Assembly: GCA_015680685.1 (NCBI GenBank)
Contig: MNCI01033658.1
Location: 1-64,000 of the forward strand
DNA from: Gnetum montanum
Lineage: Eukaryota; Streptophyta; Gnetopsida; Gnetales; Gnetaceae
Direction: 5' to 3'
Length of the DNA stretch: 64,000 nucleotides
The notes under the pieces were generated by a model. That model made no database searches. It saw only the letters and a list, made by a program, of their open reading frames with translations, and was not told where the DNA came from. A program made the translations under genes and the position numbers. The stretch's first letter is position 1, and each line of letters begins with the position of its first letter. Of the stretch, positions 11,583 to 22,750 are shown one piece after another.

Positions 11583-11870
11583 CGCAACACTGCTACACCC
11601 TACGTACTTCCTTCCCAAATCAGGGCAGCAAAAAGCAATCAGTCGATGAATCGATCCCAGGAAACCAAGGGTTCTTTGTTTGCGAACGGTAACGCCTACG
11701 CTGCGTCTGCGTGTTTGTTTGTTTGTTTGTTTTTAAGGGAGACTGGGTCGGCGAACGCGGGGCTTCGCCTACGAGGGCGAACGCGCTTCGCACGCGGTGA
11801 CGCTACGTGGCCGCGTTGGGTTGGTTAGTGTTTCGGTTTCTCCTTTTTGTCGCTGTCGGATTACGTGTGG
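11583..11870 (-). promoter_or_regulatory. Upstream region of the C2 gene with ABRE and DRE-type cores
   Basis: Within 290 bases upstream of the ATG are ACGTGGC (11805-11811, the ABA-response element core), GCCGAC read on the minus strand (11747-11752, DRE/CRT core), and another CCGAC (11855-11859) four bases from an ACGTG core (11863-11867). A GTTT microsatellite lies at 11710-11733. These are the classical binding sites of bZIP/ABF and CBF/DREB factors and fit the cold/ABA regulation known for SRC2 genes. No convincing TATA box was found, so the transcription start is unknown. Site functions are inference. Confidence 0.5.
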
Positions 11871-11899
11871 GCTTGGAAGGGAAGGGAGGCGGTCGCGGA

Positions 11900-12579
11900 T
11901 GATATGGGTGGGATGTAGCTCCAGGCTGAGATTTGTGAATTTCATGTATTTTTATTTTTGTTGGTTTTGGGAAACCTCCGACTCGGACTCGGACTCGGAC
12001 GCCTTCTAACTAGAACCCACGTACCCACCTTCCTGGTTCTTGCCTTGGTGCTGGTCTGCTGGAGCGTAAGGCCGAAGGATATTTTGGTTTCCATTAGGCC
12101 ATGAATGACCTATGGGACATGTATGATGGCATACATGCCGTCGTGGCCGTATGCGAATCCACTTCTTGTCATGGTCATGGCTCCATGGCATGGCATATCC
12201 ATGAGGTGATGCATAAACAAAATCCCATTTTGACGAACAGACCCTGTAATAAATTTATCTACTTTCTTGCTTGCTGTGCTCTGCCCCTCTACTCCGCCGT
12301 TGTGATCTATCACTGTTGCTAAGCTTCATTGCTACCCCTACGCTCTACCACTCTCGTGGTTGCCACTAGCCCTGTGCTTTGCCGCTGCCAGTTCATCACT
12401 CTCTGTTTCGTTGCATCCGTCACCTTGTATTCTACTGTGCCTAGTGCTGGTCCACTCTACTCTACTCTATCTGTCCTTGGCAGTCATATGTGCAGTAAAG
12501 AATCATGCACTGTTTGCTTTGATTTTTTTTCTTTTCTTTTTGAAAAATTCGGATTTGTTTGCTTATTTGAGTTCTATGG
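11900..12579. other. Spacer upstream of the C2 gene
   Basis: Contains a short ACTCGG tandem repeat (11980-12000) and a pyrimidine-rich stretch (12270-12500). Several small overlapping frames on both strands show no family signature and I treat them as chance. Confidence 0.4.
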
Positions 12580-12600
12580 TTTAGTGTTTAGGGTTTAGGG
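12580..12600 (+). repeat. Interstitial telomere-like repeat
   Basis: Three TTTAGGG-type heptamers in a row (the first reads TTTAGTG) match the plant telomere repeat. The run is short and internal, so it may be chance or a relic of break repair. Confidence 0.6.
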
Positions 12601-12639
12601 TCAATTTCCGTGTGAGGCTATGGGTATCACACCTTTTAA

Positions 12640-13342
12640 AAAAAATTTCGAAATATGCTACAACATCGTCTTGCATATGATTTTTTTTAATTGTGCAAGT
12701 CACATAGACTTGCACTTCAAGTTTGAAAAATGCAATTTAGTGCACCACAATTTCATAGACTACGACCACATTGTGAAGCACAGTTTTGTGGCACTATTTT
12801 TTAAATATTTCAGAGTGTTCCATTATGAAAGAGCTATTTGTTGACATCTATTCATTTTTTAAAACTACAACTTTAATGGGACATGCAACTTTGTAGGGTT
12901 ATTGTTTTATTTTTTTTGTTTTCATTTGCAAGACACATGTGCTTGGCACTATTTGTTGAAATATATTTGATATGGTAAGCTATGACCAGAATGACATGTT
13001 TTTTGGCACTATTTTTTTTTTATCTATTTTTAGTTTATGAAAGAACTATGCCTCGCAGTGTGCTAGTAGTACGTCTATGAGTGAACTACTACCCGTAGCA
13101 CTATTTCAAATGTGTGTTAATAATGTTAATTTTAATGTAGCACAGGTACAGTTGGTTAATTGTTGTCAAATTTATATCCAATCATGTGTGGTAAAAGCTA
13201 AAGGCAATAGCCAAAGAGATCTTCTATGTGAGTAGTTGTATTTTTTAATTTGTAGTTATTTCAAAACTATAGTAATATAGTTGTTCATCAATTTTGTTTG
13301 TGTTATGTTATTCTAAATGTTATTTAATTTTCAAAATTGCAG
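12640..13342 (+). repeat. Copy of dispersed repeat C, left of the Ulp1 remnant
   Basis: Noncoding text with recurring GTGCAAGTCACAT, ACACATGTGCTTGGCACTATTT and GGCACTATTTTTT segments. Related low-complexity text (CACATG, GCACTATTTC, TTGCAAG) recurs at about 16320-16840, 20000-20680, 24900-25500 and 30050-30400. These copies lie around the satellite arrays and the MULE gene, suggesting one transposon complex. Similarity is fuzzy and judged by eye. Confidence 0.4.
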
Positions 13343-15697
13343 TTATTGCCTTATTTGTGAACGTAATATCAAAACTATTTTAAAGTTGCCAGAAATGTCT
13401 ATCCTTTCTGAAAAGTTAAAAGAAATTGGAATATATATTTGGATGGCAATGGAAGGTTGCTATGATAAAAATCTTGTTTACAAATTTTATGAATGGCTAA
13501 TTGATGGTGTCTCAAATGGGGCAAATATTTTGCAAACCATTGACCAAGGTCAAAATCTCACCTTTAATGCAAATGATATTGCAGATATCTTACAAGTTTC
13601 ATGCAATAATGCACCAACTATCATGGAATGAAGGTGGAAAAAAAGTGAAATTCACTTAATTTACTATGCCTAATAATTTGATAAGAGAGATAGTGATCCA
13701 AATTACTACTTGGAGTTACTATTGCTCTCCAAATGTATGCAGTGGGCTTTATTTTTAGTAAAAGCAATCAAAGCTAAGATTTTCAACAATGCAATTTTAC
13801 TCATATGGGCATTGGATAACAATGAAGGTCTTCCTTTTGATATCCTAGTCACTATAATGTTTGAGATGAAAAGGCGTGGAAGGGCATGGCAGCTTCATGA
13901 TGTCAGAGAGTCTCTTGGCTTTCCAATTATAGTGAGCAAATTGTTATAAAAGCATAATATACAATTTATCCTTGCACAACTTCATGATATAGTGAGGCTG
14001 GATCGTGATAGCATTTTCAGGAATGCATCATTGTTTGAGAGGCCTAAATGCTTATTTGATGTTAAAGAAGATGAGAAACCTTTTAAGAAAGATGTATGTC
14101 ATCATGAAAAATGTTCTTTGAAAACAATCGAAGACAAGTTAGATAATGTGATTGAGACATTACGTTAATATTTCAAAAGCAATGCAATGCTTAGGAATAT
14201 TGTGGAGGAGCTGAGATTTGACAAGCCTAAGTTGCTAGAAGAGATCAATGCACCAAAGGCAAAAATAAAGAACATTGTGGCCAATAAAAATAGTTGCATG
14301 GAAAAGCTTGTTATCCAAAATTAGAAAATGGATGATAAAATTGTCACACTAAATACTAAAATATGTGCATTAAGAAATGCATTGGTAGCTAAAAAATATT
14401 TACCTTGATAGAAGCAACATCACAGAAGACCCTAATAATGGTATGATGTTTTACATTTTCTCTATTTCCTTAACTATTTATTATTTGTAAAAGCTTCTCT
14501 TTCAATATCCTTAATGTCAATGTGAGTAATAGATTTGAGTGATGTGAGTACATCCAAAGCAGCCAAGAGATTATTTGTTTTGGGTGAGTACAACAAAGAA
14601 CAAATCATCCATGAGACACAGAATTTTCAGAAAAAAACAAGTAATTGAACTTGTTATTGTTATGTTTAGTGTTATCAAGGTGAACATTTTTTTAAAATGT
14701 TATTATTATTATCTTATTGTATTCATGAAACTATAATTGAAAAATGCAATTTGAGTTTACTATCTAATTTTCCCACCTTGCAGTTAATGCCAATGTTGAT
14801 TTCAAAACACCAATTGATGATTGTGCAATAATTGACAGAGTGATACAATTGCTTGTTTATGGTATACTTAACAATAAAGAGCTATTGAGGACATCATTTA
14901 CCCCATATATTGCCACAGGATTCTCTTTTAAGACTTTATATAATAAAGGGTGGAAAGAATGGTTGGACAATGACATCATAGATATCTACATCATGCACTT
15001 GAAGGAACTTCAGAAGTCTCTATATGGTTTTCATGAATTTCAGAATACAAAATATTTCATCTTTAATACTATGTTTCAATGTTATGCAAAGTCATTCGAG
15101 AGCAAGATGCAAGCGTCTTAGAAGAACCATTCAAGACATAGAACCAAGAAAAGCAGCAAAAGACATATTGTAAATGTTGAAAGTGGTATGTATGTTGAAG
15201 AAGAAGTTGATAATTATGTTGTAGAAATAGATATTGTTAAAGAGCTTAAAGATAAAACGTGTTGGGATGAGTTCTTCCGATCTAGACACACATTCTTATG
15301 TCTTCCTCTGAACACTAGTGAGCATTGGATTCTTGTTGTTGTTGATGTATTGACATTTAAAATTTTGGTGTATGATTCAATGCTTTCTTCACAACATCTT
15401 GCAACAGTTAGGAAATTGATGCTGAATTTTGTTGACTATTTATTTGATGGCAAGTCTTTTTGCTCTAATGGCATCATTGAAATCAAGGAAAAGAGAAAAA
15501 AAGTAGCTTCAAAATGGAATGCTATTACTGTTGATGGTCTTCCAAAATAAGAAAATGCATATGATTGTGGAATGTATACAATAATCTTTATGCATCACTT
15601 GGTACTTTGTAAAGAGTTGAATTTCACTTATAATTATGTTTCAATGTATCGAAAGACCATGATATAGGAAATTTTAAGTTTTTCTAAAGCTCATTAA
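13343..15697 (+). pseudogene. Ulp1 (C48) protease-like transposon gene, decayed
   Basis: The C-terminal part is a Ulp1/SUMO-protease-type cysteine peptidase. WLDNDIIDIYI is near 14960, TFLCLPLNTSEHWILVVVD has the catalytic His at 15323-15325, VYDSM has the Asp at 15374-15376, and ENAYDCGMYT has the Cys at 15566-15568. The normal oxyanion-hole Gln a few residues before the Cys is replaced by a stop (15548-15550). The N-terminal part (13343-14400) stays in one frame with at least six in-frame stops, mostly at likely former Gln or Arg codons, and is unrecognised. Possible splice acceptors occur at 13341-13342 and 14782-14783 and a donor at 14441, but the phases do not match, so an indel or another donor is needed. 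Ulp1 domains like this are carried by several plant DNA transposons (for example Kaonashi-type MULEs). Not a working gene. Confidence 0.75.
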
Positions 15698-16319
15698 GTT
15701 TGAAGAAATTTGTGTTTGTGGCATATGCTGAATGAGAACTGCAATGAACATGGTCTAGATGTATTTTCTAATGTACCTATATCTGATTATGTGATGTAAC
15801 TGTAGTGAACATGTTCTAGATGTATTATGTGTTGTAAATGCATCTCTTTCATGATTTTGTAAATGATTTTGGTTATAATGATTATATATTCCCAATATTT
15901 GTTTTTATTTACTATTAATTCTACACCAATTTAAACATTTTCATTCTTTGAGACTTAGTATTTTATGAGATTGTAAAATTTTCCTTTTAATTCTAGCCAA
16001 GAGGCCAAGCACCAATTCTAGATCAATAACACTTAATAATATTCTATCCATAATTCTCAATGAGAGGCTCTTGGTATCACCAAATAATATTTGATCCTTA
16101 ACACTCAAAGGGAGTTTGTTTGTAACACTAAATAATATGTAATTCATAACGTTACATCCAAACTTGGTTTCTAAGAATTTGACAAATGAAATAGCCCATA
16201 AAATGAATTTTTTTCATAATTCATGGTTCCTTTTTCCATTCATAGAGGTATAGAATTATAACAAATGGATGTTAATTTTGCATTTTTGAATAGCACATTG
16301 TATGAAGAAGTTTATAGTT
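15698..16319. other. Spacer after the Ulp1 remnant
   Basis: AT-rich. A small minus-strand frame at 15941-16147 contains an internal repeated GSVTNK/VKDQIL-like pattern (AAATAATAT... blocks about 60 bp apart), pointing to a short degenerate tandem repeat rather than a gene. Confidence 0.35.
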
Positions 16320-16844
16320 TACAGGTTGAAGGTTCAGTGCAATAACATGCATGTCGCACCGACCTTGCATATCTATCATGTGAAACCATGTAAAACATAG
16401 TGCATCGCACTCCATTTAGATTGTGATTTGCATGACCTCACACCTCTCAATGATAGATTGTGACAATGTATGCACTGTAGTACCACACACTATCTCTAAT
16501 ATGCGAGGACATGCAAGTCATAATTTATCAACTATGATGAGAACGTCTCTATTTTAGGCTGCTACTTAAATGCAAATCGCAAATTTACACACTATTTATG
16601 AGTTTTCAGGCTACAAGGTAAATACATGACACATTGTCTTGCACATCAGAGTTGCGAAATCATGTGCTTGGCATGCCGTCATAATTTCTAAAAAACATGC
16701 AATCTACGTGTAATCACAACCTTTTGAGTCAATCTACAGTGACATGGGAGTTGTAGTTTGATGCATTATGTACAAGTTGGTCTCAACTTCATGTTGTGAT
16801 GTTAATTTAGATCATAGTGTCATGCAATTCCGACTAGCAAGCAT
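16320..16844. repeat. Dispersed repeat C copy, left of array A
   Basis: Contains ATGCATGTCGCACC, TTGCATGACCTCACACC and CACATTGTCTTGCACATC-type text related to 20000-20680. The orientation appears mixed. No coding content is seen. Confidence 0.4.
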
Positions 16845-19790
16845 CCAAACCTTTTGAAAGGTAATAATTGCACCAAGATTATGGCTACAAGAAGGTAGAG
16901 GTCTAGGTCAATTGTAAGCATGTGTGACCAACACCTGCTTGTAGTCTAAGTTGTAGTTGTTACCATTGAACTCTTCTATTTCTTCAATGTACTTAGTAGT
17001 ACTCACTATCTTGATGCATTTAAGAAGATAAGATCCTAAATAATTAATTCAACCTAGCTCTGATACCAATTTGTTAATTTACACATCTATTAACCAAGAT
17101 AATAAAGCATTTTATTAACACAGTAATGGGTAGTAGCAGTGTAAATGCTAGGTGGACATGGTGACAGTGTGGTGTGCTCACCATTGCTCGCTAAATAATA
17201 ATCATTTGCATTTGTGGATAATGGTAGAGAAGAATCATCATCCCCACCACTGATGAGCTACAACCCCTGATGCTTAGAGTATGCCATAAAGGTAGAAGCA
17301 TTCCTAGTACTAAATCTTATGCTTTAAGTCCTTCACCTCTCTAGATTTTTTATGGTTCTAATCATCATAATGAAATTCAAGAAATATCTCATCCATAAGA
17401 CATAATGGAAGGGAACATTGCTTTGAGATTGTGTCTACTAGAAGGTAAAATATCATCAAATTGCAAATTCTAGCTAAACGATGATCCTGAACATCTATCA
17501 CCCTCTCGTGGTCCCAACTAGAAGACACACAAACCTTTCAGAAGGAAAAAATTGCTTGTAATTTGATGCTACCAGAAGGAAGAGGGTTAACCAGAAGGCA
17601 TTAAGACCTTCTGATTGTGAAGAATTGCTAGGAGATTATGGCTTCAAGATAGCAATCTCAACTGGAAGCATGATCTAGGTAAATTGCATCTAGCACCCTC
17701 CTACAGTCCCAACTGGAAGGCACTAAATCCTTCTAGTAGGGAAAATTTGCTTGTAATTTGATGCTACTAAAAGGAATAGGATTATTTGAAGGAATAGGAT
17801 CATCCAAAAGGCATTAAGACCTTATGGTTGTGAAGAATTGCTAGGAGATCATGGCTACTAGATGGAAAAGAATTAACTGGAAGTAGAGTCTATGTAAATT
17901 GTGACAAAGTACATCTAGAATCCTCTAGTAGTTCCAATTGAAAGGCACTAAATCTTTCTAGAAAGGAAAAATTGCTTTTAATTTGATGCTATTGGAAGGG
18001 AGAGGATCATCTAGAAGGAATAGGATCACCGAAAAGACATTAAGACCTTTTAGTTTCGAAGAATTTCTAGGAGATTGTGGCTTCCGAATGATAGAAGATT
18101 ATCTAGAAGCACGATTTACATAAACTGTGACTTGGTGCATCTAGCACCTCCTGTAGTGCCAACTGGTAGGCAGATAGACCTTCTACTAGGAAAAAGTTGT
18201 TTGTAATTTGATGCTATTAGAAGGGGTAGGATCATCTGGAAGGTTGAAGATCATCCAAAAGTCATTAAAACCTTTCAGTTGTGAAGAATTGTTAGGAGAT
18301 CATGGCTTCTAGATGGCAAAGAGTCAACCGAAAGCATAGTCAAGGTAAATTACAAGCTAGTGCATCTAGCACCCTCTTGCAGTTCCAACTAGAAGGCATT
18401 AAATCCTTTTGGTATGGAAAATTTGCTTGTAATTTGATGCTATCGAAAGAGATAGGATCATTTGGAAGGTAGTTGAACTTGAAGGGTTTAATTGCTCCAA
18501 GATCATGGCTTCTAAAAGGCAAAGGAACATCCAATTGCAAATTTAAGCTAGATTGTGGGGTGGTGCAACTAGCATTTTCTCATAGTTCTTATCGAAAGGT
18601 ACCCAGTCCTTCCAGAAGACAACAATTGCTTACAATTTGTTGCTACTAGAAGGCCAAGGATCACCCAAAAGGTAGTTGAACCTTCCAAAAGGATTCAATT
18701 GCTCCAAGATCATGGCTTTCAAAAGACAAAGGGTCATTCAATTATAGATTTGAGCTAGACTATAGGTTTGTGTGACTAGCACCCTTTTATAGTCCCTACT
18801 GGAAGATACCCAGTTATGCTAGAAGGTATGAATTGCTTGCAATTTTTTACTATTGGACCAAGGATCATCCAGAAGTTTGGAGATAATTAGGAAGGTAATC
18901 AAACATTCTAGTAGGATTCAGTTGCTCTCAGATCTTGGATTCCATAAGGTAGAGGGACATTTAGTTGCAAATTTAAGCTAGACTGTGGGGTGGTGCAATT
19001 AGCATCCTCCTTCAATCCTTACTGAAAGGCACCCAATCCTTCTAGAAGGTAAAAAATACTTGCAATTTGTTGCTACTAGAAGGTAGAGGATCATTTGGAA
19101 GGTAATTGAACCTTCTAGAAGGTTTCAATTGCTCCTAGATTGTGGCTTTTAAAAGGTAGAGGGTCATTCAATTATAGATACAAACTAGACTCTAGGGTGG
19201 TGCAACTAGAACCCTTCTGTAGTCCTTGCCAAAAGGCACCTAGTCCTTTCGAAAGGCAACAATTGCTTGTAATTTATTGCTATCGGAAGGTTGAGGGTCG
19301 TTCAGAAGGTAGTTGAACCTTCAAAAAGGGTTTAATTACTCCAAGATCATGATTTTTGTAAGGTAGAGGGTCATCTAGTTTTAGATTCGAGCTAGACTAT
19401 GGGGTGATATGAGCAACATCCTCCTATAGTCCCTATCAGTAGATACCCAGTGTTGCCAGAAGGCAATAATTTCTTGTAATTTGTTGTTACTAGAAGGTTG
19501 AGGATCCTTTAGAGGTTAGAGACCAATTGGAAGGTAGTCAAAACTTCTAGAAGCATTCAATTACTCCAAGATCATATTTTCCAAAAGGCATAGGAATATT
19601 TAGTTGCAAATTTGAGCTAGACTATGGGGTGGGGTGACCAACACCCTCTAGCAGTCTTTGCCAAAAGGCACTTAGTCCTTCTAAAAGGCAATAATTGCTT
19701 GAAATTTGTTGCTATAAGAAGGTTGAGGATCATTGGAAAGGTTGGAGATCATCTAAAAGGTAGTTTAACCTTTAAAAATTTTTTCAAGGG
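16845..19790 (+). repeat. Satellite array A (about 214-bp units)
   Basis: The marker GCTTGTAATTTGATGCT or a close variant occurs at 17554, 17749, 17974, 18199, 18425, 18628, 18835, 19058, 19265, 19472 and 19697, with spacings of 195-226 bp. Units also contain GATCATGGCTT, GGTGCAACTAGCACCCT and many CTAGAAGG motifs. A lone unit at 16845-16944 is separated by an inserted Copia fragment (16945-17410). The reverse complement of the marker (GTAGCATCAAATTACAAG) is the hallmark of array B, so A and B are inverted copies of one satellite family. Confidence 0.92.
16945..17410 (-). mobile_element. Copia 5' fragment (LTR, primer site, gag start) inside array A
   Basis: An exact TGGTATCAGAGC (minus strand, 17068-17057) is the Copia initiator-Met primer site, three bases inside an LTR edge at 17072 (minus strand ends TTAACA). 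Left of it the minus strand encodes a typical Copia gag start, KYIEEIEEFNGNNYNL, then breaks abruptly into satellite sequence near 16945. The LTR side returns to satellite sequence near 17410. Thus only the 5' end of the element survives, embedded in the array. Confidence 0.7.
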
Positions 19791-19859
19791 AAATATTGAT
19801 TCATAACTACTATTCTTAGCATCTAACCATCCTTAAACTAAGATAGATGAAATGATCTA

Positions 19860-19985
19860 TTTTTAAAGACCACATATGCTCAACATAATTTTGGTGATAG
19901 TGATAGTGTGGTGTGATTAACATTACTTGCTAAATAAAAATCATCTACATTTGTGGATAATGGTAGAGAAGAATTTTGTAGCTAT
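19860..19985 (-). repeat. Second fragment of the same Copia LTR
   Basis: The segment with GTGTGGTGTG, TTGCTAAATAAAAATCAT and TTTGTGGATAATGGTAGAGA closely matches 17150-17235 in the LTR inside array A, in the same orientation. It sits right after the end of array A. Confidence 0.6.
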
Positions 19986-19999
19986 GGATTAAGAAACAT

Positions 20000-20690
20000 C
20001 CTAAAAACTCACCTCATGATAATATAAACCATAATTTTGTTGAAATGAACAAATAGCTTCAGCTGCATATATCTCAAATTTCTTGCCTTGCTTAGGGTAC
20101 AATGAGATTAGTATGATCCACATGCTCACAATAATGTTTCCATCATTGTTTTGAATATAAATTGTGAGGTCATGTAGTTCACATGATTTCACATTGTTCA
20201 CTTGTATTGCAAGCTCATGTGTGTTACATTGCATCACATGGGATCAATTACAAACTACAAGGTGTATGCAAGTTGCATATCTTTAGCACTATTTCCGCCT
20301 TGTTTCAGATATCAATTGCATGGTCATGTGGTTCGCATGTCCTTGTATTGTTGACTTGTACTCCAAGCACATGTCTGTTGTAGTGCATCGTAGTGTGTAA
20401 AATAAAAAGTGCATGGAAAATGGTAGTTGCATATTTCCAACACTATGTCTAATAGAGTTTCAGATGTCACTTGTGAGTGACTGTGAGTCAGAAGATCCCA
20501 CACACTATTTTATCATTAGTTTTGGTTTCAAACTATGATGTCATGCATGCTCGTAGTGCAGTAGCATTCTTTAAAATTTAAGTCTTGCGATTAAACTATG
20601 AAATGCATGTCATTCATAGTTTGCATATTTTTAGAGTCTATTATGCATGTCACTCATAGTTAAATGATGCACTAAATAAAAATCAAATTT
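20000..20690 (+). repeat. Dispersed repeat C copy, right of array A
   Basis: Shows internal repetition: GCATATCTTTAGCACTATTTC and GCATATTTCCAACACTATGTC-type blocks recur about 170 bp apart, each followed by TTTCAGAT(A/G)TCA. TTGTGAGGTCATGTAGTTCA at 20161 has counterparts near 24968 and 30120 in the same orientation. Confidence 0.5.
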
Positions 20691-21329
20691 TCCTATTTTG
20701 TAACCATCAAATTAGTATAGAAAGTAAATCTAACTATAGCCTAGACTAAATTGCATCCTCAGGCCAAAGAACTACACCATCACTAAATTGTGCTTGCTTT
20801 TAATATTATGCTTGATAGATGATACTACCCATTTATTTTTAACAACATTTCACTCTAAAAACTCTACATAAAGCTTGCCACTCACTAGCTATGGGATATT
20901 AAGGAACCATAACTTTGCTAAAGAACTTCCTTGGAAGCCATTATAAAGATGGAAAGATAAGACCATAAATTTTCATCTTCCAGATACCTTCAAAATCTTG
21001 ACATCAACAACCAAAAATTTACGAAATAAAAAAATATTTTTGCATTTTTACATGGGGCCTAACCTTCAAGACATTTCTTATTAGATCATTAGACACAATG
21101 ATATTACCATGGACATTTAAGAAAATATGCAATCACAAATAAATTCTAAGTTCATAGCTCTCTATTTTTATACTTTTGTGCAATGTAAGAGACCATGGTA
21201 TTAATTAAGAAATAAGTATTAATAATAGACTATGTTTAGACATAAATATCATCAAAAGGAAATATCAAATGCAACTATGGACAAATACAGATACAAAGAC
21301 ATAATTGTCTAGTTAGATCTTGATGCAAA
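20691..21329. other. Spacer, nothing recognised
   Basis: AT-rich sequence without gene, RNA or clear repeat. Confidence 0.4.
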
Positions 21330-22750
21330 GTTATCTTGAGCTATGTTTGGAGCATTAGCCTACATGAAATATATCTTTGTGACAGTATCATCAACCTCAG
21401 TCACTTGTTACTCCTCCATACCTATTGTTCCTGTTGGTCCTACCTTTGACTCATGGACTAGAGTGGTCATCTTAATGAACATGGAGTCAAAAATATCCTC
21501 CATTGTTGTTGAACTAGACACATGTAATGACCAGAACTGTTTAAATGATTATTTACCCAATGATTCAATATTCATTGATAGGTAGCCAAGCCTCCTATAC
21601 AACCAACCAAAATGGTGATCGATCTCCGATTGAATGACATCTAGGCGAGCATCCATGTGGACATTCAACTTGTCCTCCATTACCTCTAAGTAGGTAAATA
21701 TTGTTGCACCCTCTCCAAACTATTATTGCTGTTGGCCAAGAATAATAGCTGCAACTTGCATCTTCTTGTTGTACCCATAAAACTATTTTCAATTAGCCTT
21801 TTCCCCATCTCCTAGGACACAAGGGTCCAAGAGCCAAAGGAGATCATTAAGGTGTGTCCTATGGACATGTTGGGTGTAGAATGCACACCCCAAATGTGGC
21901 AACTTATCCACACCAAAATCTTTGACCTCCATGTCATCCTCATCTAGTTCCAAGATTTGCCAGTGCCTAAAAAGAGTGGACATGGCAGATGGGAAAGACA
22001 CCATAGCAACATCTTTGCTGATGATCTCCATTCTTCTCCTGATAATGTGAGGATAGTTCAATGAATATTCCTCCTCTAAATCTAGCAGGATCATAAGGGT
22101 GAAGGACTAGACATGAGTGTGATGCGTGATAGTGAGGAGGTTTGTGTGGATTTCCCTGATCAAAATTCTTTATTTTGGGATAAAGTTCATGTAGGATCAT
22201 CCTATCTCATTGGTCTCCACCTCAAGCACCCTGCTCAATAGCTATGTTTTTTTTCTCTAAGGCAGTTGTTGCAAAATACTCTCACTATGGACCAATAGAC
22301 ATGCTGAGTACTTGCCCCAAGATATAATTTGTAAGTTTGTAGGTGAACTCATCAATCTTGACCACCTTCAAGATAGGTGATCCTCAATGATGTGCCACAT
22401 AGAACTGGCAAGTCTCCTTCTCAGAGTAATCAAAACCTCTAATGATGATGAAAACAAGATAGCACTTAATGAACTTGTTTAGCATCTCAAGCCAAATAAC
22501 TTATATCAAGGTGCTAAAGTCCCTTAGACTTCACAAAGGGATTGATATGAGTGTCTCCATCTTTTGTTGCCACTCCTACCATGCTAATCTCTCTAGTGGA
22601 AAAAAATTAGCCTCTTGCTCTTGCTCTCTAGTCACATTCCATCTAGTAGCCTGAGAGCCTATAGGATGTCTATCCTATGCTTATGCCCTCTCTTTTGCAT
22701 CATTTAGTCTAACAGATATCCTGTTGGCATCTGGTTGTGATGATGCTCCT
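21330..22750 (-). pseudogene. Unrecognised decayed coding region
   Basis: Read on the minus strand from about 22750, one frame stays coherent through ARGSQATRWNVT-like and EQEQEANFFPLERLAW text to GFDYSEKETCQFYVAHH, broken by roughly ten stops. It shifts frame near 22090 and continues as EEEYSLNYPHIIRRRM (22068-22021 region) through KLPHLGCAFYTQHVHRTHLN to 21789 and beyond. The stops lie mainly where Gln, Arg or Trp codons would be expected. The composition resembles N-terminal proteins of plant transposons, but I cannot name the family. It lies between array A and the MULE gene, so it may be a third gene of that complex. Confidence 0.45.

Noticed and set aside
11583-11618. Upstream extension of the C2 gene by 12 codons
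   Set aside because: The extension begins with TTG, not ATG; family alignment supports the start at 11582.
10827-11828. 333-codon plus-strand frame and other frames across the C2 gene
   Set aside because: They are antisense or out-of-frame shadows of the SRC2-like gene; their Arg/Pro repeats arise from its GC-rich, Pro/Gly-coding sequence.
12006-12598. Small overlapping frames between the C2 gene and the telomere-like repeat
   Set aside because: Both strands are open by chance over short spans; no family signature or conserved motif.
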